A stretch of DNA of 44,156 nucleotides from Nocardiopsis sp. CNR-923 (GCF_001942255.1 NZ_MKKC01000090.1:1-44156); one strand, 5' to 3'; positions 8,295-15,962 are shown, numbered from the stretch's first letter. A program made the numbers and translations. The notes: generated from the letters alone by a model not told the origin.

Positions 8295-8345
8295 CCGGGG
8301 TGCCGGAGAGCGCACCCCGGCGGGTCCCCGTGGTCGGCCACGGGG
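8295..8345 (+). terminator. Tandem hairpins between pstA and the downstream regulator
   Basis: First hairpin: CCGGGGTGC at 8295-8303 pairs perfectly with 8312-8320 (8-nt loop). Second: CCCCGTGG at 8326-8333 pairs with 8338-8345 (loop TCGG). They begin one base after the pstA stop. This is a terminator or attenuator that would reduce transcription of the regulator relative to pstSCA. Confidence 0.6.
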
Positions 8346-8420
8346 CCGATCGCTCGGTCAGCCCCCGGTCCGGCACCGCCACGGCCGCGTCGGGTTCGTC
8401 CCGTTCCAGGAGGGCCGCGT

Positions 8421-9140
8421 GTGGAGTGTCCGACGCACCTGGAGGGGCGGCCAACGCTGTTGGCGGGAGAGTCGGACCGGCGCGGGGAGTCCGGGCTCCG
8501 GGCGCTCCTGGCCGGGGAACCGATCGACGTCCTGTACTGCGACGAGGCGCCCAAGGCCCTGCTGCTCCTCGGGCGGACCTCTCCGGACGCGGTGTTGCTC
8601 GGATCGATGGACGGTCCGATCGATCCGTTGGAGTTCCTCCGCATCGTCCGGAGTTCCGACCAGGTGCTGCCCGTGGTCGTGGGCGTACCGACCGGGGACG
8701 CGTCCTACGCCGAGACGGCGCGGTCCCTCGGGGCGACGCGCACGGTGGAGCGGCCCTACCGCTCCGACACCCTGCTGCCCGTCCTGCGGTCGCTGCTGCG
8801 GGGGCCGGGACGCGGTCCCCGGGACGCGAGCGCCGTCGACCTGGGGAGGCTGAGGGTCGACGGCGAGGCCCCGGCGTTCCGGCTCGACGGAAGGCTCGTG
8901 GCGCTGCCGCCCACGGAGTACCTGCTGCTGCGGCACCTGGCGCGCAACGTGGACTCGGTGGTGTCCCGACGTGAGTTGATCCGCGCCGCATGGGCGGGGG
9001 ACGCGCCGGTGCGCACCAACACGCTCAACGTGCACATCATGCGGCTGCGCAGACGGCTGGGGGACGACCGCGCGCGGCCGAGGTGGATCAGCACGGTGCA
9101 CGGGGTGGGGTACCGGCTGACCGTCCCGGAGGACCTGTGA
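8421..9140 (+). CDS. Winged-helix response-regulator-like protein without phosphoacceptor Asp
   Basis: 239 aa. The C-terminal half is an OmpR/PhoB winged helix: RLVALPPTEYLLLRHLARN, VSRRELIRAAWAG, NTLNVHIMRLRRRLGD, ISTVHGVGYRL. The N-terminal ~120 residues have the length and layout of a receiver domain, but the position of the phosphorylated Asp (normally VLLDxxLP after PD) reads PDAVLLGSMDGP, and the conserved Lys-Pro near the end is Arg-Pro (ERPYR). It is therefore probably an atypical, phosphorylation-independent regulator. GTG 8421 is preceded by AGGAGGG. It follows pstSCA and has a counterpart next to pstB (10017-10814) with the same loss, so both likely act in phosphate control. Confidence 0.8.
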   Translation: MECPTHLEGRPTLLAGESDRRGESGLRALLAGEPIDVLYCDEAPKALLLLGRTSPDAVLLGSMDGPIDPLEFLRIVRSSDQVLPVVVGVPTGDASYAETARSLGATRTVERPYRSDTLLPVLRSLLRGPGRGPRDASAVDLGRLRVDGEAPAFRLDGRLVALPPTEYLLLRHLARNVDSVVSRRELIRAAWAGDAPVRTNTLNVHIMRLRRRLGDDRARPRWISTVHGVGYRLTVPEDL

Positions 9141-9172
9141 CGAGCTCCTCGCCGCGCGGGGGTCGCGTCCGG

Positions 9173-9178
9173 CAGAAT
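9173..9178 (+). promoter_or_regulatory. -10-like box upstream of the ABM leader ORF
   Basis: CAGAAT inside GGCAGAATATGGG (9171-9183), identical to the sequence at 3587-3599. A GTG lies five bases after the hexamer, which fits a leaderless start of the small ORF at 9184. Confidence 0.4.
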
Positions 9179-9183
9179 ATGGG

Positions 9184-9255
9184 GTGACGGAGCGTCGGAT
9201 GAGGGTCCGATCCGACGCGCACGAGCGCGCCGACAGCGAAGCGAGAGCCCGTTGA
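9184..9255 (+). CDS. Possible 23-aa leader peptide coupled to the ABM gene
   Basis: A 24-codon frame from GTG 9184 (VTERRMRVRS..., Arg/Glu-rich) ends in TGA at 9253-9255, overlapping the TTG start of the ABM gene as TTGA. It begins five bases after a -10-like box, as expected for a leaderless transcript, and spans a perfect 9-bp inverted repeat. The weak ribosome site of the ABM gene and its TTG start would be explained by translational coupling. The peptide has no recognisable motif. It could equally be non-coding leader; evidence is positional. Confidence 0.35.
   Translation: MTERRMRVRSDAHERADSEARAR
9192..9218 (+). promoter_or_regulatory. Inverted repeat in the leader of the ABM gene
   Basis: GCGTCGGAT (9192-9200) and ATCCGACGC (9210-9218) are perfectly complementary around GAGGGTCCG. 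It lies only 13 bases after the -10-like box, so it could be an operator at the start of the transcript or an RNA hairpin inside the leader ORF. Confidence 0.5.
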
Positions 9256-9584
9256 TCTTCATCACCGCAAGGTTCACCGTCCGGCCCGAGCGCGCCGACA
9301 CCTGGCTCGACCTCACCCGCTCCTTCACCGAGGCCACCCGTGCCGAGCCGGGCAACCTCTTCTTCGAGTGGTCCCGCTCGGTCGACGAGGACGACGTCTT
9401 CTACCTGGTCGAGGCCTTCGCCGACAGTGAGGCCGGGCGTGCGCACGTGGAGTCGCCGCACTTCGCGAAGGCGATGGACGACATGTCCTACGCCGTCGCG
9501 GCGCGGCCCTCGATCGTCTCCACCGAGATCCCCGGCATGTCCGGCTGGGGTGAGATGGGTGAGATCGTTCCCCGCGACGCCTGA
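9252..9584 (+). CDS. Antibiotic-biosynthesis-monooxygenase (ABM/YgiN-like) domain protein
   Basis: 110 aa, single ABM ferredoxin-like beta-alpha-beta domain: IFITARFTVRPERADTWLDL, then EPGNLFFEWSRSVDEDDVFY and LVEAFADSEAGRAHVESPHF. This order (putative quinone or polyketide pocket, then ESPHF helix) is typical of stand-alone ABM proteins such as YgiN, which act as dimers without cofactor. Substrate unknown. The TTG start has little ribosome site and overlaps the stop of a small upstream ORF, so translational coupling is likely. It sits inside the phosphate island without an obvious functional link. Confidence 0.8.
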   Translation: MIFITARFTVRPERADTWLDLTRSFTEATRAEPGNLFFEWSRSVDEDDVFYLVEAFADSEAGRAHVESPHFAKAMDDMSYAVAARPSIVSTEIPGMSGWGEMGEIVPRDA

Positions 9585-9640
9585 TCGAGACGTCACGGCG
9601 CTCTCCCGGCGTGGTCGCCTGCCCTCTTCTTACGGAGTGC

Positions 9641-9657
9641 TTATCTCGGCGGGATAA
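9641..9657 (+). promoter_or_regulatory. AT-rich inverted repeat upstream of the Ala/Gly-rich protein
   Basis: TTATC-N7-GATAA (arms 9641-9645 and 9653-9657), centred 39 bases before the ATG at 9688, in an otherwise GC-rich stretch. The position fits an operator near a promoter; the binding protein is unknown. Confidence 0.4.
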
Positions 9658-9687
9658 CAAGAAGGGAGAACCTACGGAGAGTGAGCG

Positions 9688-9987
9688 ATGTTCGACGACG
9701 TGATCGAGTGGTTCAAGGGTCTCTTCGGCGGAGCCGCCGAGGAGATGGCCCAGGGAGCGTCCGAGACGGTGGACGGCGCCGCCGAGTCGGCCCAGGCCTA
9801 CGGCGAGGGGGCCGTGGGGGGTGCGACCGAGGCGGCTCAGAACCACGGTGAGGAGGCCCTCGGAGGGGCGTCCGAGACCGCGCAGGGGTTCCAGGACCAG
9901 GCCGACGCCGTGGGCGGGATCGTGGAGGATCCGGGTGGCGCCGCCGCCGACGCGGCCACGGACCACCTCTACGGCGACGGTCGCTGA
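9688..9987 (+). CDS. Ala/Gly/Glu-rich repeat protein, unknown function
   Basis: 99 aa. An amphipathic N-terminus (MFDDVIEWFKGLFGG) is followed by imperfect ~17-residue repeats built on GAxETxxGAAE: GASETVDGAAESAQAYGEG, GATEAAQNHGEEALG, GASETAQGFQDQADAVGG. The composition (Ala, Gly, Glu, Gln, almost no Lys) predicts low-complexity helices like those of LEA or late-stationary stress proteins; there is no signal peptide. The start follows GGAGAACC and GGAGAG. Codon third positions are GC-biased, which supports it as a real gene. Function unknown; a hydrophilin-type stress role is only an analogy. Confidence 0.65.
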   Translation: MFDDVIEWFKGLFGGAAEEMAQGASETVDGAAESAQAYGEGAVGGATEAAQNHGEEALGGASETAQGFQDQADAVGGIVEDPGGAAADAATDHLYGDGR

Positions 9988-10016
9988 GATCTGGGCGGAA
10001 CGGACGCGGGGCCCGC

Positions 10017-10814
10017 TCAGGGCGCGGAGGTGTCCAGGCGGTAGCCGATCCCGCGCACCGTGTGGATGAACCGCGGCTGGGACTCGGAGTCACCGAGCTT
10101 GTGGCGCAGGCGTCGGATGTGCACGGCGATCGTGTTGTTCACCGGAGGCAGCGGCTTGTGCCACACCTCGGCCCACAGCTCCTCGCGGCTCACCACGCGT
10201 CCACTGTGCCGCATGAGGAAGTCAATGATCCCGAACTCCCGCAGCGCCAGGTTGACCGGGTCGCCGTCCACGAACAGCCGGTGGCCCAGGGCGTCGAGCT
10301 CCAGCGCCCCCGACCGCAGCGCGACGGGGTGCTGGACCCCGTCGATCGGCGTCGGCGCGCCGCCCGCGGGCAGAGAACCGCGCAGCAGCGCGGAGAGTTC
10401 GGGGATCCGGTAGGGGCGGTTCACACAGGCCGTCGCCCCGGCCGCCAGTGCCCGCATGGCGCGCTGGGAGTCGCCCGGCCCGACCCCGATGAGGATGGGG
10501 GCGTCGGTCGCGCGACGGGTGACCCGAACGAGCGTATCCAGGTCGATCTCGGGGGGATCGGCGCTGGTCACGAGGGTGTCCGGTCGGACCATGCCGATCC
10601 GGAGCAGGGCCTCGGCCCCGTCCACGCAGACGGTGATGTCCATGTCGTGCCCGCTGAGCGACAGCACCAGCTGGTGGGACTGCTCCGACTCCGGTTCGAT
10701 CAGCAGGACGCGCAGCGGCCCCTCGGACCGTTCACCGCCGGGCTCCACCCGCTCCTCCTCGTCCGGCGAGCCCGGGGGCTGGGGGACCGAGGCGGAGGGG
10801 CTGAGCGCGGGCAT
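10017..10814 (-). CDS. Second winged-helix response-regulator-like protein without phosphoacceptor Asp
   Basis: 265 aa. A ~30-residue Pro/Ser/Glu-rich leader precedes a receiver-like domain: LRVLLIEPESEQS keeps an acidic pocket, but the phospho-site strand reads PDTLVTSADPP (Ser instead of Asp) and the conserved Lys is Arg in CVNRPYR. The C-terminus is an OmpR/PhoB winged helix (LALREFGIIDFLMRHSG, VSREELWAEVW, NNTIAVHIRRLRHKLGD, IHTVRGIGYRL). It lies 53 bp after pstB on the same strand, probably in one transcript. Mycobacterial and Streptomyces PhoP/RegX3 have intact receivers, so this pair is a different type, perhaps ligand- or protein-controlled. Confidence 0.8.
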   Translation of the reverse strand: MPALSPSASVPQPPGSPDEEERVEPGGERSEGPLRVLLIEPESEQSHQLVLSLSGHDMDITVCVDGAEALLRIGMVRPDTLVTSADPPEIDLDTLVRVTRRATDAPILIGVGPGDSQRAMRALAAGATACVNRPYRIPELSALLRGSLPAGGAPTPIDGVQHPVALRSGALELDALGHRLFVDGDPVNLALREFGIIDFLMRHSGRVVSREELWAEVWHKPLPPVNNTIAVHIRRLRHKLGDSESQPRFIHTVRGIGYRLDTSAP

Positions 10815-10867
10815 GGGCGTTCCACTTCGTCGAAGGGGAGTGAGGGACGGGACGTGTCGCGCGTGGC

Positions 10868-11739
10868 CTACCCGAAGCGGCCGGAGATGTAGTCCTCGGT
10901 GCGCTTGTCGGAGGGCTTGCTGAAGATCGTGGCCGTCTCGTCGTACTCGACCAGGCTGCCGAACCGGTCGCCGTTCTCGTCGACACCGGCGGTGAAGAAC
11001 GCGGTGCGGTCGGAGACGCGCGCCGCCTGCTGCATGTTGTGGGTGACGATGACGATGGTGAACTCGTCGGCGAGCTCGTACATCAGGTCTTCGATCTTGA
11101 GGGTCGCGATGGGGTCGAGCGCCGAGCACGGCTCGTCCATCAGGATCACCTCGGGGTTGACCGCGATGGCGCGCGCGATGCACAGCCGCTGCTGCTGACC
11201 GCCGGAGAGAGCGAACGCGCTCTGCCTGAGCTTGTCCTTGACCTCGTCCCACAGCGCGGCCTTGACCAGCGACTCCTCGACGATGTCGTCCAGGCCGCCG
11301 CGCACGCCTTGATGCGGGGGCCGAAGGCGACGTTGTCGTAGATCGACTTGGGGAACGGGTTCGGCTTCTGGAAGACCATGCCGATCCGGCGTCGGACCTC
11401 GATCGGGTCGACGGCGGGGTCGTAGAGGTCCTCGCCGTGGTAGGCCACCTGGCCCTCGACGCGGGCCCCGGGGATGAGGTCGTTCATCCGGTTCAGCGTC
11501 CGCAGCACGGTGCTCTTGCCGCAACCGGAGGGGCCGATCATCGCGGTGATCTGGCGCGGTCCGACCTTCATGTTCACATCGCGGACGGCCTTGTTGTCGC
11601 CGTAGTGGACGGAGAGGCCGCTGACGTCGAAAACGGGCTCGTCGAGACCGGGCACCTCCCGGTTGTACCGGACGGTGTCGGGGGCGACGCCGCGGCCGGA
11701 CTCGGCGCCGCGGGCGGTCGCGGTGTTGCTGACAGACAT
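10868..11739 (-). CDS. pstB: Phosphate ABC transporter ATPase PstB (frame interrupted)
   Basis: Drives PstCA. Walker [21 protein letters not shown]-loop [20 protein letters not shown], signature [16 protein letters not shown], Walker [14 protein letters not shown] and switch His in [14 protein letters not shown] are all present and specific to PstB. The first frame ends its homology at FGPRIK (about 11304-11309) and the rest ([20 protein letters not shown] on) is in another frame; one missing G (AAGGCG where AAGGGCG is expected, sense strand) restores ~290 aa. There is a ~35-residue N-terminal extension, common in actinobacteria. It is separated from pstSCA and has its own Pho-type repeats upstream. 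Confidence 0.93.
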
Positions 11740-11817
11740 GGGGCCACTTCCGGATGGAGGTTACGCGGTCGATGAGGGGCGAATCCCGCGGAGCGCGGTC
11801 TCACCCATGCAAAGGTG

Positions 11818-11874
11818 TCCGGATGAAGTGGAGGTGAACGAACCTCGTGGCCAAGGTGAACGTGGGCGGTGAAC
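11818..11874 (-). promoter_or_regulatory. PhoP-type repeats upstream of pstB
   Basis: On the minus strand GTTCACC occurs at 11874-11868, 11861-11855 and 11839-11833; the last two are 22 bases apart (two 11-nt units), and CTTCATCC follows 11 bases after the last (from 11828). This matches the actinobacterial Pho box consensus GTTCACC-like 11-mers. The block is about 80-135 bp upstream of the pstB start. Confidence 0.7.
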
Positions 11875-12012
11875 TCTGGACACGGTGGGTGTCACCCTTG
11901 CTTGACGGACGCGCCGTGGGGGCGCGGTTGCCACCTTCCGTGACCGCCCGGAAGCGATGGTGCCGGTGACCTGGTGGGCGTGGTGGGTGAACGGCGGGGT
12001 GACGCGGGACGG

Positions 12013-12032
12013 CCGCCGCCCCGGGGCGGCGG
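12013..12032 (-). terminator. Palindrome downstream of the thioredoxin gene
   Basis: CCGCCGCCCCGGGGCGGCGG is a perfect 20-nt palindrome 45 bases after the thioredoxin stop; a second GC hairpin follows the stop more closely at 12041-12052. Probable terminator of the minus-strand thioredoxin gene. Confidence 0.55.
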
Positions 12033-12077
12033 CGGTGGCGGCGCCCCGGGGCGGTCGTCGGTCCGGTGGCGCGGGGG

Positions 12078-12494
12078 TCAGCCCTGGGCGCCCTGGCCGT
12101 CGCTCTCGGTCCGGGGCCGGCCGTCGTCCTCCTGGGTGGTCTGCTCGGCGATCTTCGCGCGGACCTCGTCCATGTCCAGCTCCCGGGCCTGGCTGATCAG
12201 GCTGTCCAGGGCGTCGGCCGGGAGCGCGCCGGGCTCGTTGTAGATGACCGTGCGGTCGCGGACGACCATCAGCGTCGGGATGGACTGGATGTTGAACTCG
12301 TAGGCGAGTTCGCGCTCGGCCTCGGTGTCCACCTTGGCGTGCACGATGTCGGAGTGCTTGTCCGAGGACTTCTCGAACACCGGGGCGAACTGGCGGCAGG
12401 GGCCGCACCAGTCGGCCCAGAAGTCGATGAGGACGAACTCGTTGTCCTGCAGGGTGTCGGCGAAGTTGTCCTTGGTGAGTTCGACGGTGGGCAC
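12078..12494 (-). CDS. trxA: Thioredoxin
   Basis: 138 aa. Standard thioredoxin: VLIDFWADWCGPCRQFAPVF with active-site WCGPC at residues 29-33, cis-Pro loop in QSIPTLMVVRD, and hydrophobic core strands in the usual order. It reduces protein disulfides using thioredoxin reductase (not in the window). The start is GTG 12494, preceded by AGGAG six bases upstream; longer frames have no site. The C-terminus carries a ~20-residue polar tail (TTQEDDGRPRTES...) beyond the ~108-residue core. Monocistronic. Confidence 0.93.
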   Translation of the reverse strand: MPTVELTKDNFADTLQDNEFVLIDFWADWCGPCRQFAPVFEKSSDKHSDIVHAKVDTEAERELAYEFNIQSIPTLMVVRDRTVIYNEPGALPADALDSLISQARELDMDEVRAKIAEQTTQEDDGRPRTESDGQGAQG

Positions 12495-12662
12495 GGGGTC
12501 TCCTGGAGTCTGATCGTCGTCTGGTGGTCGACCTGTGGCCAACTGCCATCCTCTTGCAGTGCTACAGCAGTGGTGTCCGCTCGTTTGTTCCACGGCTCGG
12601 CGGGGCGCGTCAACGGTGTCGCCGATGGGCGATTTCCGGCACAACACGCATTACATACCTGT

Positions 12663-12692
12663 TTGGGAGGACGGACACGCTGGGGCTAGGGT
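12663..12692 (+). promoter_or_regulatory. Possible promoter of the DUF202 pair
   Basis: TTGGGA (12663-12668) and TAGGGT (12687-12692) spaced by 18 bases, about 90 bases upstream of the ATG at 12781. It resembles a vegetative sigma promoter. Match only to consensus form; no transcript evidence. Confidence 0.35.
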
Positions 12693-12780
12693 CTGCTCAA
12701 GGGACACGGTCCCATTGTCGTGACCGGATCGCGAACCGTGGTCCGAACGAGCGAGATTCCAGAGGTCGACGGGGGGACGG

Positions 12781-13128
12781 ATGAGTGCCGACGCATCCGG
12801 GGAGCGCGCCCCGGTCGACTACCGCTTCACCCTTGCCAACGAGCGCACGTTCCTCGCCTGGCTCCGGACCGCCCTGGCCCTCCTCGCGGGCGCCGTCGCG
12901 GTGCTTCACCTGCTGCCGCTCGACTGGAGCGATGCCCTGCGCATGACGGTCGGACTCACGCTCACGGTCCTGGCCGGGGTCATCACCGTGTACGCGCCCC
13001 TGCGCTGGTACCACGTGCAGAAGGTCATGAGCCGTGGGCGGACGCTGCGGTTGAGCCTGCTGCCGGTGGTGACGACGTTCGCGATCTTCGCGGTGTGCGT
13101 CGTGATCCTCTGGGGGAACCTGCGTTGA
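12781..13128 (+). CDS. DUF202 (YidH-like) membrane protein
   Basis: 115 aa with three predicted transmembrane helices (about residues 33-50, 57-74, 90-110). The DUF202 hallmark LANERTFLAWLRTALALLAG precedes the first helix and VYAPLRWYHVQK follows the second. YidH proteins are small inner-membrane proteins of unknown function. The stop overlaps the TTG start of the next gene (TTGA), so both are translationally coupled. Confidence 0.8.
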   Translation: MSADASGERAPVDYRFTLANERTFLAWLRTALALLAGAVAVLHLLPLDWSDALRMTVGLTLTVLAGVITVYAPLRWYHVQKVMSRGRTLRLSLLPVVTTFAIFAVCVVILWGNLR

Positions 13129-13499
13129 CCGCCGCGGATGAGGAGGACCGAGCCCCGGGCCTTCAGCCCGAGCGCACGTTGCTGTCCTGGCAGCGCACTC
13201 TGATCCTGGTCGTCGTCGTGGGCGTCCTGTACATGCGCGGCTCGTTGGTGGGGGCCGAACCGGACCTGCCGGTGGCGCCGCCGATCGTCCGCTTCGCGAC
13301 GCTCATCTTCCTGCTGCTCATGTGCTGCGTTCTCGGACTGCACCTGTGGTACCGCTGGCGACGGACCGGGCGGGGCCTGTGCGACCCCGTGACCGGGCGG
13401 CCGCCGCTCACCGTGGCCCGTCCGTGGGCGCTGGTGCTGCTCTGCGTCGGCGTCCTCGGTCTCAGCGTCGTCCTCGTGCTGCCGGTTCTCCGGGCCTGA
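13125..13499 (+). CDS. Second DUF202-type membrane protein
   Basis: 124 aa. LQPERTLLSWQRTLILVVVV repeats the DUF202 entry motif (ERT-x2-x-W-x-RT), then three hydrophobic helices. It starts at TTG 13125, overlapping the upstream TGA by four bases. Paired, diverged DUF202 genes (YidH and YidG type) occur together in many bacteria and may form a heteromeric membrane complex; that is inference. A GC-rich 151-bp gap without a clear terminator separates it from the convergent epimerase gene. Confidence 0.75.
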   Translation: MTAADEEDRAPGLQPERTLLSWQRTLILVVVVGVLYMRGSLVGAEPDLPVAPPIVRFATLIFLLLMCCVLGLHLWYRWRRTGRGLCDPVTGRPPLTVARPWALVLLCVGVLGLSVVLVLPVLRA

Positions 13500-13650
13500 C
13501 CCGGGGGCTGGGGGATGAGTCCGGGGCCGTCCCGGGCGGGCGGGACGGGTGGAGCATGCCCTGGGCGGGCGGAGTGCGGGGGCCCGGTGGCCGTGTCCCT
13601 CCCTCCCACGGAAACGGGGGCACACCGGGGCCGTCGACGTCCGCCCCGTG

Positions 13651-14634
13651 CTAGGCGGGCGTGGGAACGGACTGGATCGATCGGCGGTGCTCGACGAGCG
13701 ACTGGATGATGTCGTTGAGGTCACGTGTGGGCTCGAAGCCGATCAGCCGTGCGGCCAGCGAGGTGTCGGGATAGCGGCGCTGCATGTCCTCGTACCCCTC
13801 GCCGTAGGCCTGCTCGTAGTCCACGTAGGTGATCGAGCTGGTGGAACCGGTCAGCGCGATCACGCGGTCGGCGAGCCCCTTGATCGAGACCTCCTCGCGT
13901 CCGCCCAGGTTGACCGCGCGGTTGTGCGCCTCCGGTGTCTCCATCAGCCGCGTCATCGCGGGCACGACGTCGAAGACCGAGCCGAAGCAGCGCCGCTGCG
14001 TGCCCGTGCCGTACACGGTGATGGGCGCACCGTTGAGCGCCTGGTCGACGAAGCGCGGGACGACCATGCCGTACCGTCCGGTCTGGCGCGGTCCGACCAC
14101 GTTGAAGAACCGCGTGATGACGCAGGGGACGCCGGACTCGACGCCGTGGACGTAGGCGACCAACTCGTCCAGACCCTTGGCGGCCGCGTACGACCACCGG
14201 CTCTTGGTCGGCGACCCGTAGACGCGGTCGTCGTCCTCGGTGAGGCCGTCGGCGTCGTTCTTGCCGTACACCTCGCTGGTGGAGGCGACCATGTACGGCA
14301 CCTGGTGTGCCACGGCGGCCTCCACCACGTTCTCCGTGCCGTGCAGGTTGGTGCGCAGCGACCGGAGCGGGCTGTCCACGATCGTGTGGACGCCGACCGC
14401 CGCGGCGAGGTGGTAGACGGCGTCGGACTCGGCCACGAGGGCGTCGACGAGGTCGCGGTCGAGGATGTCGCCGTGGACGAACCGGAAGCCGGGGGCCCGT
14501 TCGGCGTGGGAGAGGTTGTCGATGGAGCCGGTGGACAGATCGTCCAGAACGGTGACCTCGTGGCCGCGCGCGACCAGGTGGTCGCACAGGTGGGAGCCGA
14601 TGAAACCGGCGCCGCCGGTAACGAGGGTCTTCAC
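13651..14634 (-). CDS. NAD-dependent epimerase/dehydratase (UDP-glucose 4-epimerase-like)
   Basis: 327 aa extended SDR. Rossmann motif MKTLVTGGAGFIGSHL at the N-terminus, DDLSTG binding the adenosine ribose, catalytic STSEVYG and SYAAAKGLDE (Tyr-x3-Lys), and the substrate-binding region FFNVVGPRQTGRYGMVVPRF. These match nucleotide-sugar epimerases and dehydratases. The start is GTG 14634 with GGAGG seven bases upstream. It lies downstream of the PIG-L deacetylase gene on the same strand; with the GT2 gene nearby this suggests making or decorating a surface polysaccharide or glycoconjugate. Confidence 0.85.
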   Translation of the reverse strand: MKTLVTGGAGFIGSHLCDHLVARGHEVTVLDDLSTGSIDNLSHAERAPGFRFVHGDILDRDLVDALVAESDAVYHLAAAVGVHTIVDSPLRSLRTNLHGTENVVEAAVAHQVPYMVASTSEVYGKNDADGLTEDDDRVYGSPTKSRWSYAAAKGLDELVAYVHGVESGVPCVITRFFNVVGPRQTGRYGMVVPRFVDQALNGAPITVYGTGTQRRCFGSVFDVVPAMTRLMETPEAHNRAVNLGGREEVSIKGLADRVIALTGSTSSITYVDYEQAYGEGYEDMQRRYPDTSLAARLIGFEPTRDLNDIIQSLVEHRRSIQSVPTPA

Positions 14635-14781
14635 TGTTTTCCTCCACTGTGGTTGAGGCGCCCCGCGTTCGACGGGGCACGGACACGTACGGGACCGGTG
14701 GGGTGGTCCTTGGAGCCCGGCGTCGGGCCGGGGCGGGGCGGTGCGGGGACGGGCGTGTCGCGGGGCGGCACACCCGGTGGA

Positions 14782-15493
14782 TCAGGCGTGCTGGCGTAGG
14801 ACGTGGAACCCCTCCGCGAGCGCGACGCCGGCCTGCATGCCCCGCAGGACGGCCAGGGCGCGCAGGGTCGTCGCCGAGCGGGTGTGCGGGTGGGGGTGGC
14901 TCTGCGACCCGTAGGCCGCCATCGCGTGGATCTTGGCCTCCAGAGCCGTCTCGTCCAGGGCGACGAGGAGGGAGGGCGGGGCGACCGCGTCCGTGCGCCA
15001 CTGGTCGGCGGCCTCCTCGTAGGCGAGGACCAGGCGGGGGTGGTGGCGCAGGGCGGCGTTGGAGGGGCGCAACGCGGTGTGGGCGGCCTCGGCGACCGCG
15101 CGGTGGTCCTGGTTGTAGCTGGTGTGGTGGGGGGCGACCACGACCGTGGGGCGCAGGCGGGCGATGGAGATCGGGCTCTCGTGCTCGATCACCTGCGCGA
15201 GTCGCAGCCGACCGACGAGGTCGAGCCGGAGGTGGTACTCGTCGCCGGGCAGGGCCATGTGCCAGTCATCCCAGCGGAAGTGGTCGCACACGGCCTTGAT
15301 CTCGGCGAAGCGCTCCTCGGCGGTGGAGAAGCTTCGGGGAGTGGTCGACGGTGTCGCCGACCGTCATGAACTGCACGAAGACCTCGGCCCCGGCGTCCTT
15401 GGCCTTGCTCATGAGGCCACCGCAGCCAAGGGTCTCGTCGTCGGGGTGGGGTGCGAGGACCAGGATGCGCTCCTGGGACCAGTCCGTCTTCAT
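14782..15493 (-). CDS. PIG-L family deacetylase (frame interrupted)
   Basis: Zinc-dependent N-acetylglucosaminide deacetylase fold (LmbE/PIG-L). First frame: RILVLAPHPDDETLGCGGL, the zinc motif PHPDDE, then VQFMTVGDTVDHSPK. Second frame: KAVCDHFRWDDWHMAL, then VVVAPHHTSYNQDHRAVAEA with the later metal ligands. The junction at about 15328-15334 (sense CCGAAG-CTTCTCC) needs two added bases, for example ...AAGAGCTTC, to read PKSFSTAEERFAEIKAV; a single inserted base is the alternative. Repaired length about 237 aa. The ATG at 15493 has no clear ribosome site. Likely partner of the sugar epimerase just downstream. Confidence 0.8.
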
Positions 15494-15941
15494 GCCAGTT
15501 TCCCGTCCTTTACCGAGATGTGCGTGTGGGGGATTCCGGTCGTCCGGGACCGCCGAGGGCGAGACCGGAGCGGAGAGCGGGACCCGTGGGCGGTGTGGTG
15601 GCCGCATTGGTCGTGGTGGTCATGAGGGAGAGGCGGGGTTCCATGTGCGGTGCGGGCCTCGGGGCGCATGAGGTGTGGGCGAGTGCTGGGGTGTTCGAAT
15701 CACGGTTGGTCGAGCCGCGGGAGGGGCGGCGACGTTCCTCCGGTCGGCGGCCGGTGTGGGCGGTGGAGTGCTGGGTCCGTGGCCGCGCCCGTGGGCCGGA
15801 GTAGGACCGGATGCGGAGATTCGTCCCACTTTTCTGCGAACACGCGTACGTCTTCGATGTGTTTCTTTCCTCGCGGCGGTGCACTGTGGCGCCTGTGTTC
15901 CGTGTGGCCGTGGTGAGGCCTGATTCTCCATTGTGGTGAGT

Positions 15942-15962
15942 TACCGGAAGTCGTGTCCGGTA
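15942..15962. promoter_or_regulatory. Perfect inverted repeat TACCGGA-N7-TCCGGTA
   Basis: Seven-base arms at 15942-15948 and 15956-15962 around AGTCGTG, 450 bases upstream of the PIG-L start and 590 upstream of the GT2 operon. Size and spacing fit a dimeric regulator site or a small RNA hairpin. The binding factor is unknown. Confidence 0.4.

Larger units (their letters stand above)
11740..12077. other. Intergenic region between pstB and thioredoxin genes
   Basis: 338 bases, both flanking genes on the minus strand. It contains the Pho-type repeats (11818-11874), an ~80-nt pstB leader and the thioredoxin terminator (12013-12032). No coding frame has a supported start. Confidence 0.55.

Noticed and set aside
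14649..15299. A 216-codon plus-strand frame opposite the PIG-L gene
   Set aside because: Extreme Arg/Gly/Pro composition and full overlap with the convincing minus-strand deacetylase.
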